A stretch of DNA of 64,000 bases. Origin: Pirellulaceae bacterium (GTDB lineage: Bacteria; Planctomycetota; Planctomycetia; Pirellulales; Pirellulaceae). Positions within the stretch are counted from its first letter, which is position 1. Each line of letters starts with the position of its first letter. The notes beneath the pieces are model-generated. The model ran no database searches and was not told where the DNA came from. It was given only the letters and a program-made list of their open reading frames with translations. The position numbers and the translations under genes are program-made. The stretch covers positions 44,080-108,079 of the forward strand of contig JANQLU010000155.1 in the NCBI GenBank assembly GCA_028280445.1, given 5' to 3'. Shown here in pieces: positions 1-8,499 of the stretch.

Positions 1-58
1 TTATTGAGTTCGATTTCGCGTCTTGATCAAACCGACAACGATTGCAATTGGATCGAAG

Positions 59-379
59 ATGAATCCAAAAAGCGAACAAAAATCGAAACATCAAAAACTC
101 GACAATGAGCCAATTCGAGTTAAAAGGAAGCTTCGAACGTGCGGCATCCTCGCAGGTATCTTTGTTTTGCTGCCGGCGACGGCGATCTGCTTTTTTGCAA
201 GTTGCAGTTTATTCGTACCATTTGAATACGAATCCTTGTACAGCCCCGATTTCGACCGAGGTAAGTTTTGGGGAGGAGTGTTTGCGATCGGTTTTTTGAT
301 ATTTTGGATAGCGGCTTATTTTGTCTATGAGAAACGGCGGATTCGAATGATCGCCGAGAATCGTCGCAAGACGAAATGA
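59..379 (+). CDS. Hypothetical small membrane protein
   Basis: A 106-residue protein of unknown function. It has a lysine-rich N-terminus, a hydrophobic segment (about residues 29-51, after RKLRTCG) and a second one (about 70-87, GGVFAIGFLIFWIAAY) followed by a basic tail EKRRIRMIAENRRKTK. This suggests two membrane passes with both ends in the cytoplasm. ATG 59 is preferred over an upstream TTG at 23, which would only add twelve residues with no clear ribosome binding site. The next gene starts 37 bp downstream on the same strand and could be co-transcribed. No family is recognised. Confidence 0.6.
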   Translation: MNPKSEQKSKHQKLDNEPIRVKRKLRTCGILAGIFVLLPATAICFFASCSLFVPFEYESLYSPDFDRGKFWGGVFAIGFLIFWIAAYFVYEKRRIRMIAENRRKTK

Positions 380-415
380 GAGTGGTCGATTTCGATTTAC
401 TAAAGATTCAGGTGA

Positions 416-793
416 ATGATGAACGCTCCAGAATTTAACCTCGACGGTTTACTGATGAATGCGGTCGAAACGGATCCCAACGGCGTTATCGGTGTCGATA
501 CAATTTTCCGGTTTCGGCAGTCCGAGGCGTTTGTTCATGCCGAATACTCGGGTGGAAAAATTCACCAAGGCTATCTGGTCGGTATCATTAGCGGCTCAAA
601 ATTTCAGTTCCGATATTGTCAGCTCGAATTAGACGGTACGCTCAACGGCGGTGAATCAAACTGCGAATTGGAACGCGTCGATGATTTGATACGCATTGTC
701 GAACATTTCGAATGGGAATCTCGCCCCGGCGGCGGGCGAAATGTGATTCAGCAATTGGAAAGAATAGTCGACGGGGGAATTGAGGAGTCGTGA
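416..793 (+). CDS. Small protein of the family often labelled N-acetylglutamate synthase-like
   Basis: A 125-residue soluble protein. The core resembles a small beta-rich family widely labelled n-acetylglutamate synthase in Bacillus and other bacteria. Here VDTIFRFRQSEAFVHAEYSGG matches the family pattern of a phenylalanine-rich strand, then an A-x-Y-S-G-G turn, then a G-x-L-V/I-G strand (GYLVGII) and a final E-x-W-E-S strand. The enzymatic label is inherited annotation: there is no GNAT acetyl-CoA motif, so the true function is unknown. Two ATG codons sit in tandem at 416 and 419, just after AGGTGA. The stop codon runs directly into an inverted repeat. Confidence 0.6.
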   Translation: MMNAPEFNLDGLLMNAVETDPNGVIGVDTIFRFRQSEAFVHAEYSGGKIHQGYLVGIISGSKFQFRYCQLELDGTLNGGESNCELERVDDLIRIVEHFEWESRPGGGRNVIQQLERIVDGGIEES

Positions 794-944
794 AAAAAGG
801 TCTCACGCGGAGACGCAGAGGCGGAGAGAGATTAGGAATGATGAAAAACAAAAGCAGATTTTAATATAGCGACGAGTCGTATTTCGTGTATTACTTTCAG
901 TGTTTGTTCTCTGCGCCTCCGCGTCTCTGCGTGAGACCTTTTTC
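793..944. repeat. Inverted repeat family G, two distant arms
   Basis: An arm at 793-830 (core GGTCTCACGCGGAGACGCAG) is repeated in inverse orientation at 909-944 (core CTCTGCGTGAGACC), separated by about 80 bp. The arms start at the stop codon of the upstream gene. Purine-rich motifs of this kind recur between genes in planctomycetes and some other phyla; their role is unknown. The rest of the gap before the next gene holds nothing recognisable. Confidence 0.7.
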
Positions 945-1059
945 TTCTATGAAATTAAGGGATTTGTGCCTGTTCAATCGGCAAAAGACTGGTCTTGCGA
1001 AACGACTCGATAGTGAACATAATTACACTATCTAAATCTAGGTGCCAAGGGAGTCAGGA

Positions 1060-1899
1060 ATGCACAAAGTTACTACGCTCTGCGATCATCTCGACGTGGG
1101 GACCGGCGGGGTTTCGGTAGATAAAAACGGTGACATTTATGTCGCTGATTTTGGAATGCTGTTGAGCGATAAAACCACGGTGGACCGAAAGATTTACAAG
1201 GTTTCGACGGATGGTAATGCTGTCGTTTTTGCGAAGGGCTTCAAAGGGGCTTCAGGAAATGCATTTGACTCGAAAGGAAATCTGTTTCAATCAAACATCC
1301 GTGGCCATTGTATTCACAAAATCGCACCCGATGGCAGCGCGGTCGAATTTGTAACACAAGGGCTGACCTCACCGGTTGGGATTACGATCGACGAACACGA
1401 CACGTTGTATGTCGCCAATTGTGGCGATAAATATATTTCGAAAATCACCAGTGTCGGAGATTTGTCACGATATGCCGAAAGTGAATTGTTCGAATGTCCC
1501 AACGGAATAACTTTTGACGAGTCCGGCAATTTGTATGTTGCAAATTTTAACAACGGTGATGTAGTGCAAGTGACACCCGACGGATCGGTTTCCCGATTTG
1601 CAACGATCCCTGGAAACAACAACGGGCATATCACCTATCACGACGGTGCGTTATATGTCGTCGCCCGCACAGCCCATCAAATTTATCGTGTGTCGATGAA
1701 GGGAGACGTTGATTTGTTTGCGGGCAGCGGCGACAAAGGACAGGTTGATGGTCCTGCTTTGGAAGCATTGTTCTGTTATCCAAATGACATCGAAATCAGC
1801 GCAGACGGCCGTTGTTTTTATGTCAACGAAGTTAGCAATGCTGCAACCGATGGCAGCACAATTGGACCTGTTTCGCTACGCTGCATCTGGTTGTCATGA
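1060..1899 (+). CDS. NHL/SMP-30-like beta-propeller protein
   Basis: A 279-residue protein made of repeated four-strand blades. The recurring pattern is P-x-G-I/N-x-D-x-x-G-x-L-Y-V-A-N, for example VDKNGDIYVADFG, FDSKGNLFQSN, IDEHDTLYVANCG and FDESGNLYVANFN, spaced about 40 residues apart. That is typical of NHL or SMP-30/gluconolactonase-like propellers. No signal peptide is visible, so it is probably cytoplasmic; the ligand or substrate cannot be told. ATG 1060 is preferred over GTG 1042 because GGGAG (1050-1054) and AGGA precede it. The C-terminus (PVSLRCIWLS) looks irregular after a recognisable last blade and could reflect a small truncation. Confidence 0.75.
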   Translation: MHKVTTLCDHLDVGTGGVSVDKNGDIYVADFGMLLSDKTTVDRKIYKVSTDGNAVVFAKGFKGASGNAFDSKGNLFQSNIRGHCIHKIAPDGSAVEFVTQGLTSPVGITIDEHDTLYVANCGDKYISKITSVGDLSRYAESELFECPNGITFDESGNLYVANFNNGDVVQVTPDGSVSRFATIPGNNNGHITYHDGALYVVARTAHQIYRVSMKGDVDLFAGSGDKGQVDGPALEALFCYPNDIEISADGRCFYVNEVSNAATDGSTIGPVSLRCIWLS

Positions 1900-1957
1900 T
1901 CGTTTCCGCCCAGATTCCTGCCAATTTGAAGTGACGTGTCGAAACCCGAGGCTGATT

Positions 1958-2081
1958 GTGAGCGGCAAGGCGCTAGCCGCCGGTACGAAGCACCAACATA
2001 CCGGCGGCTAGCGCCTTGCCGCTCACATCAAATTCACAGCTTTCCGATTTAATCAACGCTGCCAAGCGCCTTGCCGCTCAC
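1958..2081. repeat. Palindromic repeat family A, copy 1 with an extra half unit
   Basis: Left arm 1958-1985 (GTGAGCGGCAAGGCGCTAGC then CGCCGGTA) pairs with right arm 1999-2026 around a 13-nt loop. The right arm continues into a flank (2027-2060, TTTCCGATTTAATCAAC core) that recurs at family A copies near 10.06 kb and 63.86 kb. A third partial arm GCCTTGCCGCTCAC ends at 2081. It fills much of the 391-bp gap before the ligase gene. The rest of that gap shows no gene. Confidence 0.9.
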
Positions 2082-2279
2082 GGGAAGCTTTGATCCCTCG
2101 ATCGGCATCATCATGGATTTTGATCAAACGAAATCCAGAAAGTTGCGAATTCTTAAACAAAAAAACGTGAACGACGAATTTGACAAGGTTTAGTTACCAG
2201 CCCCGCAAAAACATCTGTTTTATGGGGTTTTTTTCTTGCGCCGCTTATCGAAAATGGAGCGTCGATTGGATCTCAAGTT

Positions 2280-2285
2280 GGGGAG
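2280..2285 (+). promoter_or_regulatory. Ribosome binding site that sets the ligase TTG start
   Basis: GGGGAG at 2280-2285 lies 5 nt before TTG 2291. None of the upstream in-frame start candidates (TTG 2180, ATG 2222) has such a site, and the residues they would add do not resemble a ligase N-terminus. Confidence 0.6.
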
Positions 2286-2290
2286 TTGTT

Positions 2291-4411
2291 TTGGCAAAGA
2301 AAAACTCGAGTGGGAAAAATAACAAACGTGCTGATGATCTGGAACGGATTATCAGCCGCCTCGATACGTTGTATGAAAGTGGCGAAGAATGTCTGCATCC
2401 AGATACCGGGATTATCGTTAGCGATGGCGAATACGACGCACTGCGACGGGAGCTGAAAGCGCTCCGCCCAGACTCCAAAGTTTTCGAATCAGCAACCGCA
2501 TCGACTTACCAATCGGGTGTGCGCAAAATTGTCCACGATCCACCAATGACATCATTGGAAAAAGCCAGCCACGAAGATGTTGCAACCCAAGAAGAGATGT
2601 TGTTCAAATGGCTTGTCGATGCCACTGAAGGTGCAACCGCGAAAATTCGAAACGGTGCCATGATTTCCTTGAAAGATAAAACCTACAAAGGTGAGTCGTT
2701 TAAATTTGCCAAAAATTACTTTTACCAGGCGTATAAACTCGACGGCGTTGCATTAGGTCTGTACTACGAGGCGGGCAAACTGGTAGGTGCGGGCTTGCGC
2801 CCACGCGATGGAGTTCACGGCGAAGATGTTACCGAACAATGCCAATACGTTGACGGAATCCCGACAAAATTGAATCAAAAGGTAACTTGCTCGATACGCG
2901 GTGAGCTGATCTGCAAACTGTCTGATTTTGAGAAAGTTCAACAGGATCTCGAAGCTGCGGGTGAAAAACTGCGTGCGAATCCTCGCAACCACGCGGCGGG
3001 TGGCATCCGTCAATTCAAGGAGCCGGAAAAAACGGGTCAAATGCGTTTGAGCTTTCTGGCCTATGCCATCGAAGGCCTGTCGAATCCTCCGTACGAATCC
3101 GAAATCGAACGTGCCGAGTGGTGTACAAAAAAACTCGGTGTGCCGTATTGTGAAACCAAGTTTTTTAAATTCGCCGATTTGGCCGAGATGGAAGACGATG
3201 TACCCAATCTCGATTTCGAGGTTGATGGCGTCATCATCGGCGTCAACAATATCGAAGACCAAGAGCAACTCGGACGACACGGCGATCGCGAAACCGGTAA
3301 TCCACGTGGGAAGATTGCCTGGAAGTTTCGTGAAGAAGAAGCAACACCGGTCATCAAGGAAATCGAATGGCAAACGGGTCGGACAGGAAAAATTGTCAGC
3401 GTCGCGATTTTTGACCCGGTTCGATTGGCTGGTACCAATGTTTCTCGCGCGACGTTGCACAACGCGGGATTCATGCGGCGAAATCATATTACGATCGGTT
3501 CGAAGATTTCTGTTCGCAAAGCGGGAAAAATTATTCCGAAAGTGACGGGTGTTATTGATGGCTTGGGAAAACCCGAGTTTCCCAAAAATTGTCCGTCGTG
3601 TGACCAGCCTACGGAATTAGTATCTGGTGGCACAACCGGCATGCTGGAATTGGTTTGCAATAACAAAAACTGCCCGGCACAAAACATCAGTACCCTGTGT
3701 CATTATTTGTCAACATTTGGTGTGATGGGCTTGGGTGAAAGTCGTGTTCGCCAATTGGTCGAAGGTGGCGCCGTATCAACGCCTGCCGATTTTTACAAAC
3801 TGGATATTGCCCGCGCCGAAGCGACCGGGCTCACGCGCAGACAATCGTTGTTGGCAATCGGCGGTATCCAGATGATTCCCGCGCCGGAAAAACTGAGCGA
3901 CGATGAACTGGAAGCGCAAATCGAAATTGCCAGAGAAACAAAAAAAACGATCCCGCTCTGGCAACTGTTCGCCAGTTTTGGAATTGAGGCTGCCGGCAGA
4001 TCGGCAGGCAAAGCACTTGCCAGTTATTTTGGTTCGTTTGATGCGATTCGCGCCGCTAAGGTCGAAGAGTTAGAATCCGTCGACGACATCGGAACGAAAA
4101 CGGCAGATACGATTTACGATTACCTGGTCGAACATGCCGATGAGATCGACGATTTGCTGAATTTCGTAGAGCCCGAGTCACCCAAAACTGGAAAATTGAC
4201 CGGTAAAACATTTTGCTTCAGCGGCGGGTTCGAAAAAAACAAACGGCACTGGGAACAATTGGTCGAAGAACAGGGTGGAAAATGTTCCAGCAGCGTTTCT
4301 AAAAAAACCGACTATCTCGTCGCCGGAGAAGGGTCCGGTTCCAAAAGCGTGAAAGCAGAAAAACTTGGCATTCCCATCATATCAATCGAGGAACTTCAGA
4401 AAATGCTTTGA
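2291..4411 (+). CDS. ligA: NAD-dependent DNA ligase, divergent
   Basis: A 706-residue ligase that seals nicks in duplex DNA using NAD+. The order is the usual LigA one: Ia domain (SDGEYDALRREL), adenylation domain with catalytic lysine in YKLDG (about K149), RGELICKLSDFEKV, NPRNHAAGG, LDFEVDGVIIGVNN, OB fold (GRTGKIVSVAIFDPV, SRATLHN), Cys4 zinc finger (CPSC then CNNKNCPAQ), helix-hairpin-helix repeats and a C-terminal BRCT domain (GKTFCFSGGFEKNKRHWEQL). Oddities: about 28 extra residues lie before the catalytic lysine, the conserved Glu two residues before it is Ala, and the usual TRGDG motif reads RPRDG. It may be a paralogue of a more typical LigA encoded elsewhere. TTG 2291 is chosen for its ribosome binding site. 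Confidence 0.93.
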   Translation: MAKKNSSGKNNKRADDLERIISRLDTLYESGEECLHPDTGIIVSDGEYDALRRELKALRPDSKVFESATASTYQSGVRKIVHDPPMTSLEKASHEDVATQEEMLFKWLVDATEGATAKIRNGAMISLKDKTYKGESFKFAKNYFYQAYKLDGVALGLYYEAGKLVGAGLRPRDGVHGEDVTEQCQYVDGIPTKLNQKVTCSIRGELICKLSDFEKVQQDLEAAGEKLRANPRNHAAGGIRQFKEPEKTGQMRLSFLAYAIEGLSNPPYESEIERAEWCTKKLGVPYCETKFFKFADLAEMEDDVPNLDFEVDGVIIGVNNIEDQEQLGRHGDRETGNPRGKIAWKFREEEATPVIKEIEWQTGRTGKIVSVAIFDPVRLAGTNVSRATLHNAGFMRRNHITIGSKISVRKAGKIIPKVTGVIDGLGKPEFPKNCPSCDQPTELVSGGTTGMLELVCNNKNCPAQNISTLCHYLSTFGVMGLGESRVRQLVEGGAVSTPADFYKLDIARAEATGLTRRQSLLAIGGIQMIPAPEKLSDDELEAQIEIARETKKTIPLWQLFASFGIEAAGRSAGKALASYFGSFDAIRAAKVEELESVDDIGTKTADTIYDYLVEHADEIDDLLNFVEPESPKTGKLTGKTFCFSGGFEKNKRHWEQLVEEQGGKCSSSVSKKTDYLVAGEGSGSKSVKAEKLGIPIISIEELQKML

Positions 4412-4503
4412 CCGAGTTTGACGTTACAAGATCGGATGGATCACTTGAAAGATGCGATCGATTCCTGATGATAAATTGCAAACCGATTGACGTTGCGATT
4501 TCA

Positions 4504-4718
4504 GTAGGGCCGGTTCCCACCGGCCGTTTTTGTTTGATTGGCCGATGGGAACCGCCCTACACCGATTCGAGCTTTCTCCGCCAGTGGCACCCGAAATGAG
4601 AATCTTACAAGCACGACGCGCCAGCGAGTGGTTCGACCGCGCAAAACCACTCGCTGGCGCTTCGTGCTCGTAAGATTTCACGCGCTCAACGATTTGGCCG
4701 GTGGGAACCGGCCCTACA
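4504..4718. repeat. Family C palindrome with a nested family D palindrome
   Basis: Family C: GTAGGGCCGGTTCCCACCGG starts at 4504 and its inverse arm ends at 4560. A further half unit GGCCGGTGGGAACCGGCCC lies at 4696-4714. Between them, 4601-4678 is a family D palindrome (AATCTTACAAGCACGACGCG arm and its inverse, with GTGGTTCGACCGCGCAAAACC at the centre). Just before it sits the family E half unit CCAGTGGCACCCGAAATG (4582-4599). The block fills the 318-bp gap between the convergent ligase and kinase genes. No gene is visible there. Confidence 0.88.
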
Positions 4719-4729
4719 TAAACCCGATG

Positions 4730-7471
4730 TTAAACCGATTCGAGCTTTCTCCTTCGCGTCATGACGATGATGAGAATGATCGACGTCAAAACCATCAACA
4801 CGATGCCAACTGCAACTACAAAGAACAATCCGATGGTTGAAATCGAGACGCTGGGGCTCAGCATATTCGGCGAAGTTTCGGAATTCGATTCACTGGCTGT
4901 GGCTGAGTTTGAATCAGATTCCGCTTTTGAACTGGATTCTGTTGTTTCCTGTTTTTCGCCGACAGTTCCCAACTTCGATTTTTGACTGTTGTCGACAGTT
5001 TCAGATATTTGAGAATCAGGTAAGTCGCCAAAATTCCAGGCCGCTGTTGCCAACGTCACGAACATAATGATATTGATCGCGGTGAACATGAAAATCGCAA
5101 GCTGAATTATGCGGTAAGTTTTCAGCTGCTGGGTGTTTGAGTCTAAATCCGAATCGGCCGCCGAGATTTGAAAACCCTGCTCCGATTCCGGATCAATCAA
5201 AATCGCGATTAGCCAGATACCAACTGGTAAACTGACGAGAAAACCGACATTTAACGGCAACGCGATTAAACAGGCGATCGCCAATATCAGCGAACGGCTT
5301 TTCAAATTTTTGATTTTGACAAAAGCGGTGAGCGAAATGACGATTACCAGAATAGACATTGCACAACTGGCGAGTGAAAAAAAGCTACCTGGTTGTTCCA
5401 GACCAGCGTTCAGAATAAAGCTGGAGATAAACTCCAAAATCGCGTTGTCTTCGAACGTCGAAGTAACGTTGTCGTGCCAGAATTGAGAGACCATGCTTCG
5501 CTGTTCGTTTTGCATCATTGGCACATGATTCAAAACAACGAACGAAAAATAGAGTCCCACGTATGCCATGTTCAATGCGGCAACGATCAACAATCCCAGC
5601 GCGGGCCAACGCAGACGCCGGTTCATCGTTTGAATGGTTTCCTGGTCAGGCGTCAGCGGTTTTTTAGGCATTGCCGCTTCAGGGATTTTGACGCCAGCCG
5701 CTCTGCAGGATGCCAATGCGAAATGGCGGGCGAGTTCCCGATCGGCTTTTTTGCTGGTGAACTTTACACGGCCGCGAGAGCTGCTGGGAATTTCATCGAC
5801 CGATTCAATCGAATTCGTTTGAATTTCAAATTTATCGTTAAAGATCCCTTTGCGATAATCAAATTTGATAATTTGCGCGAACGGAATCGTCGAAGTCTTG
5901 GTCGCCGATTTGGAAATGCCAAAACCATCTTGAACTTCGTATTGGAGTTCGATTGCGTCGTCAGTAACTTTGGCAATGCCGTATGCGTCACTGAATCCAT
6001 CGTTGATGCCTTCGATGGCAAACGGAAGATGAGCTAAGGCAGAATCAATGTCGATCTTCGGTGGTTTTTCGGGAGTGATAAACGACGGGGCTTGCCCGTT
6101 TAACGCCGCAGTAAATTGTCTTGCCAGATCCGCAAATTTCTTTTCGGTGTACAGCCGAACCTTTCCCTGTTTCGCCGACGGCACGTCTTCGAATGCCGCG
6201 ATATCACCACATTGAACTTCGATCGAGTCGTGAAAGGTGCCGGTTTGAAAATTGGCCCGCAAGATTTTTTCAGCGGGAACATTGGCCGTACCGCGCTTCA
6301 TTTTCTTGAGCCCCAGCAAAGAAGTCTGGTATTCGAGCTCGAATGATTTGCCGTCAAAATGAGCGATTCCGTTGAGCTCAGAAAACCCGGCGTGAATTTC
6401 TTCGCCAATGAACGGCAAAGACAGTCGGTCGAATTTGGATTTAGGGTTGTTTGGTTGGGCGGAATCGGTGCTGGCAGGTTTTTCTTCGATACTTGGTTCA
6501 GGAGTCGCGGTCGGATCAGGTTGTACATTTTCGATTTGTTCGACCGCGGTTTTGACTTGGCTGGCCTGTTGATACCTTGCCGCAGGTTCTTTTTCCAACG
6601 TTTTCAAAACGACATCATCGAGTTGTTGCGTGATGAACGCTTTTTCGCTGGGCAAAGAAAAACGGCCCAGGGGAAGTTCGCCGGTCAGCAGTTCATAAAA
6701 CACCACGCCCAACGAGTAGATGTCGGCGCGATGGTCTACCGTCGTCGGTTTTTCAATCTGCTCGGGCGCCATGTAATTACGTGTGCCGAGCACCTGATGC
6801 GTGCCAGTCAGCGTTAATTCTGTATCGGGCCGTTCGAGAATTTTCGCCAGGCCAAAATCGGCGATTTTCACCTGGCTATTTTTGCCGATCAAAATATTTT
6901 CCGGTTTGATATCGCGATGCACGATGCCTTGGTCGTGTGCATACTGCAATGCTTCGCAAACTTTAGGCACGATGGCCAACGCCTGTTCGGGCGTAATGGT
7001 TTTGTTGGCGATTGCCGCGCGCAGATTCACGCCTTCGATCAATTCCATGACCAAATAATGCAAGTCGCCTTGGGGACCGACCTCGTGACCAAAATCGTAA
7101 ACGGTGACAATGTTGGGATGATTCAGTTTTGCTAACGTGCGGGCTTCGCGCGTGAATCGTTCTGCAAAACTGGGGTCAGCCATCAATCGCGGAGACATGA
7201 TTTTCAGCGCGACAATTCGATCGAGGTTGATTTGCCGGGCTTTGTAAACGGCTCCCATTCCACCGTGGCCTAACAACTCGACAAGTTCAAGGTTGGCGAA
7301 ATATCCGGTCAACTCCGATGGGTCGGGCGCATAAGTCCCCGGTATAAATGGGGTCGTCTGGCCGTTGGTATGCCCGGGGATCGCCATGGCCATCATGCAA
7401 CTTGGGCAGGCGCCGCCAGGTGTACCGGCTTCGATCGGTTTTCCGCATTTTGGGCAATTTTGGGGTGCCAT
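4730..7471 (-). CDS. Membrane Ser/Thr protein kinase with zinc ribbon and duplicated C-terminal domain
   Basis: A 913-residue kinase. Residues 6-25 form a zinc ribbon (CPKCG, CPSC). The Hanks-type kinase domain spans about 58-315: LLGHGGMGAVYKA loop, VALKIM lysine K90, HRDIKPEN aspartate D187, DFG 205-207 and MAPEQ. Then come two copies of a domain of about 100 residues (about 354-457 and 483-587), sharing the pattern GFSELNGIA/GFSDAYGIA and V/E-D-x-P-S-x-x-x-G-x-V. About five hydrophobic segments follow in the C-terminal 300 residues. The ATG is preceded by GAGAGGAATCC. An ECF sigma factor gene lies 113 bp upstream on the same strand. This pairing is common in planctomycetes and suggests the kinase acts in the same signalling route. 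Confidence 0.93.
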   Translation of the reverse strand: MAPQNCPKCGKPIEAGTPGGACPSCMMAMAIPGHTNGQTTPFIPGTYAPDPSELTGYFANLELVELLGHGGMGAVYKARQINLDRIVALKIMSPRLMADPSFAERFTREARTLAKLNHPNIVTVYDFGHEVGPQGDLHYLVMELIEGVNLRAAIANKTITPEQALAIVPKVCEALQYAHDQGIVHRDIKPENILIGKNSQVKIADFGLAKILERPDTELTLTGTHQVLGTRNYMAPEQIEKPTTVDHRADIYSLGVVFYELLTGELPLGRFSLPSEKAFITQQLDDVVLKTLEKEPAARYQQASQVKTAVEQIENVQPDPTATPEPSIEEKPASTDSAQPNNPKSKFDRLSLPFIGEEIHAGFSELNGIAHFDGKSFELEYQTSLLGLKKMKRGTANVPAEKILRANFQTGTFHDSIEVQCGDIAAFEDVPSAKQGKVRLYTEKKFADLARQFTAALNGQAPSFITPEKPPKIDIDSALAHLPFAIEGINDGFSDAYGIAKVTDDAIELQYEVQDGFGISKSATKTSTIPFAQIIKFDYRKGIFNDKFEIQTNSIESVDEIPSSSRGRVKFTSKKADRELARHFALASCRAAGVKIPEAAMPKKPLTPDQETIQTMNRRLRWPALGLLIVAALNMAYVGLYFSFVVLNHVPMMQNEQRSMVSQFWHDNVTSTFEDNAILEFISSFILNAGLEQPGSFFSLASCAMSILVIVISLTAFVKIKNLKSRSLILAIACLIALPLNVGFLVSLPVGIWLIAILIDPESEQGFQISAADSDLDSNTQQLKTYRIIQLAIFMFTAINIIMFVTLATAAWNFGDLPDSQISETVDNSQKSKLGTVGEKQETTESSSKAESDSNSATASESNSETSPNMLSPSVSISTIGLFFVVAVGIVLMVLTSIILIIVMTRRRKLESV

Positions 7472-7584
7472 GGATTCCTCTCTTTCATTCTCGCTAATTA
7501 CTAAGCAAAAAATGATGAGGGGTTACAGAAAATCTGAAATTATTTTGGGTACAAGAAAAAAAGCCGAGATCTGACCGTTTTCAG

Positions 7585-8361
7585 TCAATTCAAGACATTT
7601 AACAGTTCTTTGATTTCCCGATCAACCAGGATCGACGTATCGAACGAACCGGGGCTTTCGTTGGAATCCAGAGCGGGTAAATCGAGTGTTTGAGCGACCA
7701 CGTCACGAAGTTTTTTTCGATAACGGTCGCGTAGACGATGGACGGCTACTTTGACGGCCCCTTCGGTCATCTCGAGTTTTTCGGCAATTTCGAGATAGGA
7801 TTGGACGCCGTCGCCGCCAATACAAGGCTGGAGTGCGTCGAACAAATTGCGCTTGTTGCTGGACTCGTAGTCTTGTTGGAGTTCTGTCATGGTTTGGTCG
7901 AGAATCGACAGCGCCCAACGCCGTTCGAATAGTTTTTCAGGCGTTAAATCGTCGACCGGTTCGTTTTTAAATCTTTCGTTTGCCTGTTCGAAATCGATTT
8001 GCAGAATCGTTTGGCTGCCTCCCCGTTTTTGGGCGGTTTCGCGACGCCACTGTGCCGTGATGAAATGGGTCATCGATTTCATCAGAAATGAGCGAAATTT
8101 ACCGCGCGTCTGGTCGCAGACATCGAGCCGATTTCCATCCAAAAGATGCAGAAAAAACCCCTGCGTCAAATCTGCGGCTTCGGTAGCATCATGCCCTTTT
8201 CGCCGGACAAAGGCATACAGCGGATACCAGTACAAACGGCACAGCTGCTCTAACGCGACCCGGGAGTGGCTGGAATCGTTGCCGGCCGCCTGAATGACAC
8301 AACTCCAATGCGTGGTTGCAAATCGGCGATTTTCGGGGAGTTGGTCAGACGAAATATTCAT
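7585..8361 (-). CDS. ECF-type RNA polymerase sigma factor, planctomycete class
   Basis: A 258-residue sigma-70 family protein that directs RNA polymerase to specific promoters. It starts with the planctomycete signature FATTHWSCVIQAA. Region 2 follows (RLYWYPLYAFVRRKGHDATE, AADLTQGFFLHLL), then region 4 with a helix-turn-helix (YLEIAEKLEMTEGAVKVAVH, RLRDRYRKKLR). The insert between regions 2 and 4 is longer than in ordinary ECF factors, which is normal for this class. It is followed by the membrane kinase gene, and no anti-sigma gene is adjacent. Control by the neighbouring kinase is a reasonable inference but is not shown by the sequence. Confidence 0.9.
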   Translation of the reverse strand: MNISSDQLPENRRFATTHWSCVIQAAGNDSSHSRVALEQLCRLYWYPLYAFVRRKGHDATEAADLTQGFFLHLLDGNRLDVCDQTRGKFRSFLMKSMTHFITAQWRRETAQKRGGSQTILQIDFEQANERFKNEPVDDLTPEKLFERRWALSILDQTMTELQQDYESSNKRNLFDALQPCIGGDGVQSYLEIAEKLEMTEGAVKVAVHRLRDRYRKKLRDVVAQTLDLPALDSNESPGSFDTSILVDREIKELLNVLN

Positions 8362-8489
8362 AGTTGCATTTTAGGTCCATTCTGGGGCGGAAGTAAAAAA
8401 TCGGGCGGAAAACCCTATTTTTTCAGACTTTTTATGGAAAACCTGCCGGATTTTGTCACAGACCCATGATTCGCCTGTACGTAACTTTT

Positions 8490-8494
8490 GGAGG
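8490..8494 (+). promoter_or_regulatory. Ribosome binding site for the transporter-like gene
   Basis: GGAGG at 8490-8494, 5 nt before ATG 8500. It rules out the TTG at 8488, which overlaps the site. Confidence 0.75.
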
Positions 8495-8499
8495 CAATC

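Noticed and set aside
416..793. True N-acetylglutamate synthase of arginine synthesis
   Set aside because: It is too short and lacks GNAT or kinase-like domains. The label is an inherited family name only.
642..851. Minus-strand 69-residue frame over repeat family G
   Set aside because: It is formed by the inverted-repeat arm and the antisense of a real gene, and is Arg-rich nonsense.
2180..2290. N-terminal extension of the ligase from TTG 2180
   Set aside because: The added residues are not ligase-like, and a good ribosome binding site marks TTG 2291.
2753..3487. Long open frame on the minus strand inside the ligase gene
   Set aside because: It lies entirely opposite conserved ligase motifs and its translation resembles nothing known. 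It is a shadow of biased codon use.
4504..4718. Possible CRISPR array or attachment site
   Set aside because: The repeats are inverted, of several families, without regular spacers; no Cas, integrase or tRNA gene is near.
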